A stretch of DNA of 10,194 nucleotides. Origin: an uncultured Opitutales bacterium (GTDB lineage: Bacteria > Verrucomicrobiota > Verrucomicrobiia > Opitutales > UBA2995). Where the stretch lies: contig CALGUT010000540.1 of assembly GCA_937920335.1 (NCBI GenBank), positions 1-10,194 of the forward strand, in the 5' to 3' direction. The position numbers and the translations under genes are program-made. Numbering within the stretch: the stretch's first letter is position 1; each line of letters starts with the position of its first letter. Below the pieces are notes generated by a model. The model was not told the origin of the DNA. It saw nothing but the letters and a program-made list of their open reading frames with translations, and made no database searches. Positions 5,656-10,194 of the stretch are shown here, piece after piece.

Positions 5656-7983
5656 ATGGATTTTGAAAGAAAGCTATATAGTAGAAACCCCATTCACAGA
5701 CTGAAGGTTATTTTCTGCATCCTAATCATAACCAGCCCTCTTGGCTGTAACAAGGCTACTGACAAGGGATCGAATCATACTTCAGGCGCTGAGCCAGTAG
5801 AGAACCTGTCGCCCCAATTAGTTACGTTCTCAGACCATATCGCACCTATTCTAAACAGTAACTGCGTCGAATGCCATAACCCTGGAGGCATAGGGCCGTT
5901 CAGTCTATTGAGCTACACAGAGGTGAAGAAGCGAGCCCGTCAGATCGCAGAAGTTACAGAGTCGAGATTTATGCCACCGTGGAAAGCAGATCCACATTAT
6001 GGGCCTGCGATCGTGGGAGAAAGGCGTTTGACTGAGAATCAGATTCGCTTGGTTCAGACCTGGTATGAAACAGGTCAGGCGCCTGGAACCGGAAAACAGG
6101 TCATTGATTGGGAAACGCTGTCGGGTGCCTGGGAATTGGGGACTCCCGATCTTATCCTAAACATGGATACTCCCTTTTTGCTACAAGCAGATGGGCTGGA
6201 TATATATCGCAACATCGTTATCCCGCTACCAATTGAGGAAAAGCGATTCGTGCGGGCGGTTGAGTTTCAACCCAATGCTCGACTGGCAATTCATCACACC
6301 CAAATCGTAGTCGATACTTCAACCTGGTCTCGCGACAAAGATGTCAAAGAAGACGGCCCGGGGTTTGAAGGAATGTCACTTGGGAAAGCGGAAAATCCTT
6401 CAGGCTATTTTGTCGGCTGGACTCCTGGCCAAATACCCTTCGAAGCGATTGACGGAGCGCCGGTGGTTCTGGAGCCAGGCTCGGACTTAGTACTACGATT
6501 GCATCTGTCACCGACAGGGCGACAAGAGCGTATTCAGCCACAAATAGGCCTCTATTTCACAAATGATCATCCGACGAAAACGATAGACAACATCCAGATA
6601 TCCACCCTTGAAATTGATATTCCTGCAGGCGAACCCAGTTATGTCATAGAGGAGTCCTTTGTCCTTCCGATTTCAGTAGAGGTGCTCGGCGTCTTTCCGC
6701 ATGTGCACTATCTCGGCAAGGACCTCAAAGTATTCGCCATGCTCCCGAGCGGAGAGGAGCAACCCCTCCTGCGTATTCCAGACTGGGACTTCTACTGGCA
6801 ACGTAGCTATCATTTTGAGGAACCGATTCCCCTACCCGCAGAGTCTGAGATTGTAATGCGCTACGAGTACGACAACTCGGCGAGTAATATCCACAACCCC
6901 TTTGATCCTCCCAAACGCACCATAATTGGGTGGAATTCAACCGATGAGATGGGCGAAGTGGAACTGAGTGTGCTACTCAATAACGAGGAAGACCGAAACA
7001 CACTGAATGACGCCAAATTGACGTACACCCGAGAGCAAATGGGCGAAGCAGCCTTTTACGTAGAAATCGGCATCCAGTACATAGATACAGGAGACCTGGA
7101 TAAAGCGGCCATCTATTTCAATAAGGCTTTAGAAGTGAACCCAAACCTGGCTACGGCAGTTAACAATCTAGGCATCATCCAAGAGCGAATGGGGCAATTT
7201 GATAAGGCTCGCACACTTTATGAGAAGGGTCTGGAAATGGACGGGCAAGACACTCTCATTCTCATAAATCTATACAAACTCCTCAGCTCATACTCCAGCA
7301 GCCTAGAGGCTCAGATTCTCCTGAAAGACTATCTCAAGAAATTTCCGGAGTCAGAACACATTCGTATCCAACTCGCAGATTCATACATCGCGAGCAATCG
7401 AGTATCCAGCGCCGTCGATCTTCTAAACGATGGATTGGAGTTCCAGCCAGACTCACCTGCTTTTCATTTACGATTGGGAACGATCTATTCTCAAATCAAC
7501 GAACTTGAGGTCGCCAACAAGCACCTTGTACTTGCCGCTGATTCAAACGGAGACAGTCCAGAGGTACGTGCCATCCAGGCAGATGCCTGCTTCGCACTAG
7601 CACTTCAATCGTTATCCAACGGCGATATCGAGGTTCACTCAGACTACCTGAAAAAAGCGATTAGCAGAAAGACCGATCACAAGGGCGCTCGGATTTTCTC
7701 AGCCGGTAAAGCCATACTGCTCGGAGAAAATGAAGAAGCTGAAGAGCACCTCGAATGGTTAGTTCACCTGCCGGCTGACCAACGTGTCCCGAACCAACAA
7801 TGGATTAGTAGTTTACCGTTTCCGAGCGGGCAGATATTCGTAGCCAAGATGCTTCAGAATACAGGCGACGAAGTCTCCAGCCGTAAGCTTCTCGAGCTTT
7901 CACTGGAGCGGGCACGGGCCGCAAAAAACCGGGAATGGATCGCGGTATTAAACCAGGCACTGAGCTCGTTGCCTAAGCAGTAA
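5656..7983 (+). CDS. Cytochrome c / dicopper monooxygenase-like / TPR fusion protein, probable lipoprotein
   Basis: This 775-residue envelope protein has three parts. First, a signal segment (about residues 16-30) ends at Cys31 (PLGC); lipidation is likely although Pro at -3 is unusual. A single c-type heme domain follows, with C70-V-E-C73-H74 and a probable axial Met106 in FMPPW. Second, residues of about 160-450 resemble the copper type II ascorbate-dependent monooxygenases (PHM/DBH). By eye, the CuH ligands are H213/H214 (AIHHTQ) and H283 (VLRLHLS), and the CuM ligands are H349 and H351 (PHVHY) and M432 (TDEMG). Third, residues from about 465 onward form roughly six or seven TPRs, such as GDLDKAAIYFNKALEVNP. 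Known relatives hydroxylate C-H bonds using electrons supplied one at a time; here the heme could supply them. Substrate is unknown. The ATG at 5656 is the only Met before residue 106. The gene converges on the TonB receptor gene. Confidence 0.85.
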   Translation: MDFERKLYSRNPIHRLKVIFCILIITSPLGCNKATDKGSNHTSGAEPVENLSPQLVTFSDHIAPILNSNCVECHNPGGIGPFSLLSYTEVKKRARQIAEVTESRFMPPWKADPHYGPAIVGERRLTENQIRLVQTWYETGQAPGTGKQVIDWETLSGAWELGTPDLILNMDTPFLLQADGLDIYRNIVIPLPIEEKRFVRAVEFQPNARLAIHHTQIVVDTSTWSRDKDVKEDGPGFEGMSLGKAENPSGYFVGWTPGQIPFEAIDGAPVVLEPGSDLVLRLHLSPTGRQERIQPQIGLYFTNDHPTKTIDNIQISTLEIDIPAGEPSYVIEESFVLPISVEVLGVFPHVHYLGKDLKVFAMLPSGEEQPLLRIPDWDFYWQRSYHFEEPIPLPAESEIVMRYEYDNSASNIHNPFDPPKRTIIGWNSTDEMGEVELSVLLNNEEDRNTLNDAKLTYTREQMGEAAFYVEIGIQYIDTGDLDKAAIYFNKALEVNPNLATAVNNLGIIQERMGQFDKARTLYEKGLEMDGQDTLILINLYKLLSSYSSSLEAQILLKDYLKKFPESEHIRIQLADSYIASNRVSSAVDLLNDGLEFQPDSPAFHLRLGTIYSQINELEVANKHLVLAADSNGDSPEVRAIQADACFALALQSLSNGDIEVHSDYLKKAISRKTDHKGARIFSAGKAILLGENEEAEEHLEWLVHLPADQRVPNQQWISSLPFPSGQIFVAKMLQNTGDEVSSRKLLELSLERARAAKNREWIAVLNQALSSLPKQ

Positions 7984-7997
7984 TTAACGTCGGGTAC

Positions 7998-8032
7998 AAA
8001 AAAGGACCGGCCCTACTACGAGACCGGCCCTC
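7998..8032 (-). terminator. Intrinsic terminator of the TonB receptor gene
   Basis: In the minus-strand transcript GGGCCGGUC (8030 to 8022) pairs with GGCCGGUCC (8012 to 8004) through nine pairs, two of them G-U, and an A-U pair extends the base. The loop is 9 nt. Six U residues follow (8003 to 7998), giving the classic GC-stem plus U-tract. In DNA it looks like two direct copies of GACCGGCCC 17 bp apart. In the plus-strand transcript both G-U pairs become A-C mismatches and no U-tract follows directly, so it should favour the receptor gene, whose stop lies 26 bp upstream. Confidence 0.75.
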
Positions 8033-8040
8033 AATATAAA

Positions 8041-8060
8041 AAACTATTTTTGAATAGTTT
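8041..8060 (-). terminator. AT-rich hairpin overlapping the receptor stop codon
   Basis: AAACTATT (8041-8048) and AATAGTTT (8053-8060) are perfect 8-bp inverted repeats around a 4-nt loop. On the minus strand the right arm runs into a U-rich stretch, so it could act as a weak first terminator ahead of the GC-rich one. It covers two of the three bases of the receptor's TAA stop (8059-8061). For the plus-strand heme/copper gene it is the nearest stable inverted repeat past the stop, but it lacks a following U-tract in that direction. Confidence 0.45.
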
Positions 8061-10194
8061 AGAAACTGAACGTATTCGTGAGGAAGAACTGTTGCTCTAC
8101 TGGAATACGAATGAGAGACACTGTTCCGTCTGGATCGAATGCGATTGGAATATCCTTCGCTCCATCACTACGGTAAAGATTACGGGCGTTCAGCTGAATG
8201 CTCCAATCAATCTTGTCCGTAAGCTGACGACGGTAACGAATGAAGAGATCCCCATCCATTGAATCGGGTCCCAACCAAGGATTTGCAACGTCAGGAACTA
8301 CGTTTCCGAACTCATCAAGTAGATTCGGGTAACCGCCCGCAATCTCGCTTTGGTAACGAAGGCTACCACCAACGGCGAAGCCTTTCAGCGCACCTTCGGT
8401 AAACTCATAGCGCGAGGTCAAGTTGACCCGCCATTCCCGTTGTTCCTGGGAGGCGGTGTCGTCCTTAGCCGCTTGTAACCGCATCTCACGAGTCACAGCT
8501 GAATAACGAGTGCCCAAAGTGCCTGCTTCACCCTGAACCGGTGAATCACGAATGGCCCACCAGCCCCATTGCTCTCCAGCGAAATTTTCCTGGATTGCCG
8601 CTTCGAGCTCGAATGACAATGGGATGGCCACTGGACCGGTGTTAGACGTCACAGTTTCTTGCTGAGCAATATTCATTGACAAACTCCAATTCTGAGTGAT
8701 CCGCCCGGTGATGTCGATTTCCTTACCCGTTGCTACAAAGTCCTGAGTAGAATTCAACCCACGGATCGGAGTGCTTTCGACGTTGATTGAACCACTCTCA
8801 AGTCTGTTGATCTGGAAGTTGTAGACCGACTGAACTTTGTCAGGGATAAGATCTATCAGCCCTTGGTAATACTCGTTGAAGCTAGTTACAAATGGGATCA
8901 AGTCAGCGTCAGTTCCGGTGTTCCGGGTCGTGTTATTCGGAACCGTAAGTGGCGTAAGCGCTCCTTGGCCAGTGCTATTAGCAGGATTGTCGACATCATA
9001 TCCGGTAGGATACAAAGCTCCACCGGAGTCTTCCTGATCAGCAATACGAGTCAGGAAGAAGTTAAAACGTCCTACTACTTGAGCAAGCTGCCCATTCATT
9101 CCACCCGTGCGAGCCGACGCATTGATCGTCTCAAACCAGTTCATACGAATCGACAGTCTATTCTCAAGAAGGGATAGCGTAAACCCATACTCCTCGGTTT
9201 CACCAAACGGACTGGCCAGAGGCTGATTCAGAACGTTATTGGAAATACCACCCGGCTGGAAACTTTCAGCCTCGTAGTAGTGAGCAGTCAGATCCATTCC
9301 AAAAGGCAGATCACCGATCAGCTCTTCAGGATACTTTCCAACGAGACTCCAAGTTACAGTATCGTCTTCAGCCGTGCTGGCAGGCGTATCTTCAAGTTGG
9401 ATAAGATCCATATTGAAGGTACCATCCACTTCGTTGATTCCTGGAAGGTCGAGTCTCAAAGGACGTCCCCCTGAAGCAGGATCCGATGGATCCCCGTAGT
9501 CTACCGTTTCCTGCAGGCGCTGATAAACAGTCTGTTTATCATTACGAGTGGCATACATGGCGACAATGTGATCGTTGAAGAAGCGACTCTGAAGACTGAA
9601 CGCGGTAGACTCCAGTTGGGATTGGGCAATATTCGCACCGGAGATATTCTCGATGATTCTCCAGGTATTGATTTCTCCAGCATCTACAGAACCTGTATTG
9701 TTGAAGTAGTGAATTCCGTAGGTGTCACCGATTGCTGGGAAAGGAACCTCGATACCACCATCAAGGCGAACTTGATCAGGACTGCTTAAGCCTCTGGTGT
9801 CCGGTCCTAGATAAATCTGACTCTTTACAATCCGGCGGAAATTGTCGCTCAGACCGTTTGAAACTGCTCCAGAACCGGGCCATAGTCCGGTATCGGCCCA
9901 CCAGGATCCACGCACATTTTTGCTCCACGAATCATTGGTTCTGTCCTCGTAGAGTCCAGTAAGCGTATGATTACCCAGAATCTTTCCGAGCTTACCATCG
10001 ACCATATCACGGAAATCCAACGTGCCGAAGATAGTCGCACGAAAGGTTTCCTGTTCCCACGCTTCGGTAGTCGTATTGTTGGCATCCCAGTCTAGGACAG
10101 GGCGGCCAAGGTTTTCATTCGCGTACCCATCTGGAATTCCGTCATCATTGGCATCACCAGGTGCGTGATATTCAGTTACATCAATTGATATCGT
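8059..10194 (-). CDS. TonB-dependent outer-membrane receptor (C-terminal part, runs off window)
   Basis: This is the beta-barrel part of a TonB-dependent receptor, which imports large or scarce substrates across the outer membrane using TonB energy. The frame is open to the right edge, giving 711 residues with no stop; an ATG at 10020 is internal and is not the start. The N-terminal signal, TonB box and most or all of the plug are outside the window. Evidence for the call is the alternating polar/aromatic strands (LTAHYYEAESF, WSLSMNIAQQETVTS, GFAVGGSLRYQSEIAGGYPN), the late motif IDWSIQLNARNLYRSDGAK, and the final strand FFLTNTFSF ending in Phe, as barrel-assembly signals do. At 10129-10155 it encodes DANDDGIPD, a calcium-loop-like motif. 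No SusD-like partner gene is visible. Proximity to sulfatases suggests a role in uptake of sulfated saccharides, which is an inference; a siderophore or other ligand cannot be excluded. Confidence 0.88.
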   Translation of the reverse strand, partial: TISIDVTEYHAPGDANDDGIPDGYANENLGRPVLDWDANNTTTEAWEQETFRATIFGTLDFRDMVDGKLGKILGNHTLTGLYEDRTNDSWSKNVRGSWWADTGLWPGSGAVSNGLSDNFRRIVKSQIYLGPDTRGLSSPDQVRLDGGIEVPFPAIGDTYGIHYFNNTGSVDAGEINTWRIIENISGANIAQSQLESTAFSLQSRFFNDHIVAMYATRNDKQTVYQRLQETVDYGDPSDPASGGRPLRLDLPGINEVDGTFNMDLIQLEDTPASTAEDDTVTWSLVGKYPEELIGDLPFGMDLTAHYYEAESFQPGGISNNVLNQPLASPFGETEEYGFTLSLLENRLSIRMNWFETINASARTGGMNGQLAQVVGRFNFFLTRIADQEDSGGALYPTGYDVDNPANSTGQGALTPLTVPNNTTRNTGTDADLIPFVTSFNEYYQGLIDLIPDKVQSVYNFQINRLESGSINVESTPIRGLNSTQDFVATGKEIDITGRITQNWSLSMNIAQQETVTSNTGPVAIPLSFELEAAIQENFAGEQWGWWAIRDSPVQGEAGTLGTRYSAVTREMRLQAAKDDTASQEQREWRVNLTSRYEFTEGALKGFAVGGSLRYQSEIAGGYPNLLDEFGNVVPDVANPWLGPDSMDGDLFIRYRRQLTDKIDWSIQLNARNLYRSDGAKDIPIAFDPDGTVSLIRIPVEQQFFLTNTFSF

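Noticed and set aside
10018..10020. ATG as the start of the TonB receptor
   Set aside because: The same frame continues without a stop for another 58 codons to the window edge with plausible protein sequence, so this Met is internal.

Overview
The window reads as chromosomal DNA from a free-living Gram-negative bacterium, most likely a marine Verrucomicrobiota of the Opitutales/Puniceicoccales kind. This taxonomic guess is an inference. It rests on two secreted formylglycine-type sulfatases beside a TonB-dependent outer-membrane receptor, a cytochrome c/copper-monooxygenase/TPR lipoprotein of a kind common in Planctomycetota, Verrucomicrobiota and Acidobacteriota, moderate GC, and no strong Shine-Dalgarno sequence at any of the five visible starts. 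No rRNA, tRNA, CRISPR array or intact mobile element was seen.

Layout. Positions 80-3684 hold three genes on the minus strand, transcribed right to left: a secreted sulfatase, an FtnA-type ferritin and adenylosuccinate lyase (purB). The gaps between them are 86 and 99 bp, so co-transcription is possible but not shown. Positions 1-79 lie past the purB stop and show nothing recognisable. A 179-bp divergent region (3685-3863) separates the first sulfatase from a second, Tat-exported sulfatase on the plus strand (3864-5348). A 307-bp non-coding stretch follows (5349-5655). It holds a degenerate 6-bp repeat and a bulged hairpin, and may be a decayed intergenic repeat element. Positions 5656-7983 encode a 775-residue lipoprotein-like protein that joins a c-type heme domain, a complete-looking PHM/DBH-type two-copper monooxygenase core and a TPR tail. 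It converges on a TonB-dependent receptor on the minus strand (8059 to the window edge, N-terminus cut off). The 75 bp between them carries a terminator hairpin whose base pairs work well only in the receptor's transcript.

How they may work together. The sulfatases, the receptor and the copper/heme protein all act in the cell envelope or outside the cell. They fit a locus for desulfating, taking up and possibly oxidising a sulfated marine polymer or small sulfated organic compound. There is no glycoside hydrolase, lyase or SusD-like protein in the window, so the substrate is unknown. purB and the ferritin are housekeeping genes and probably mark the edge of this accessory block. The item most worth following up is the heme-c/dicopper/TPR fusion.
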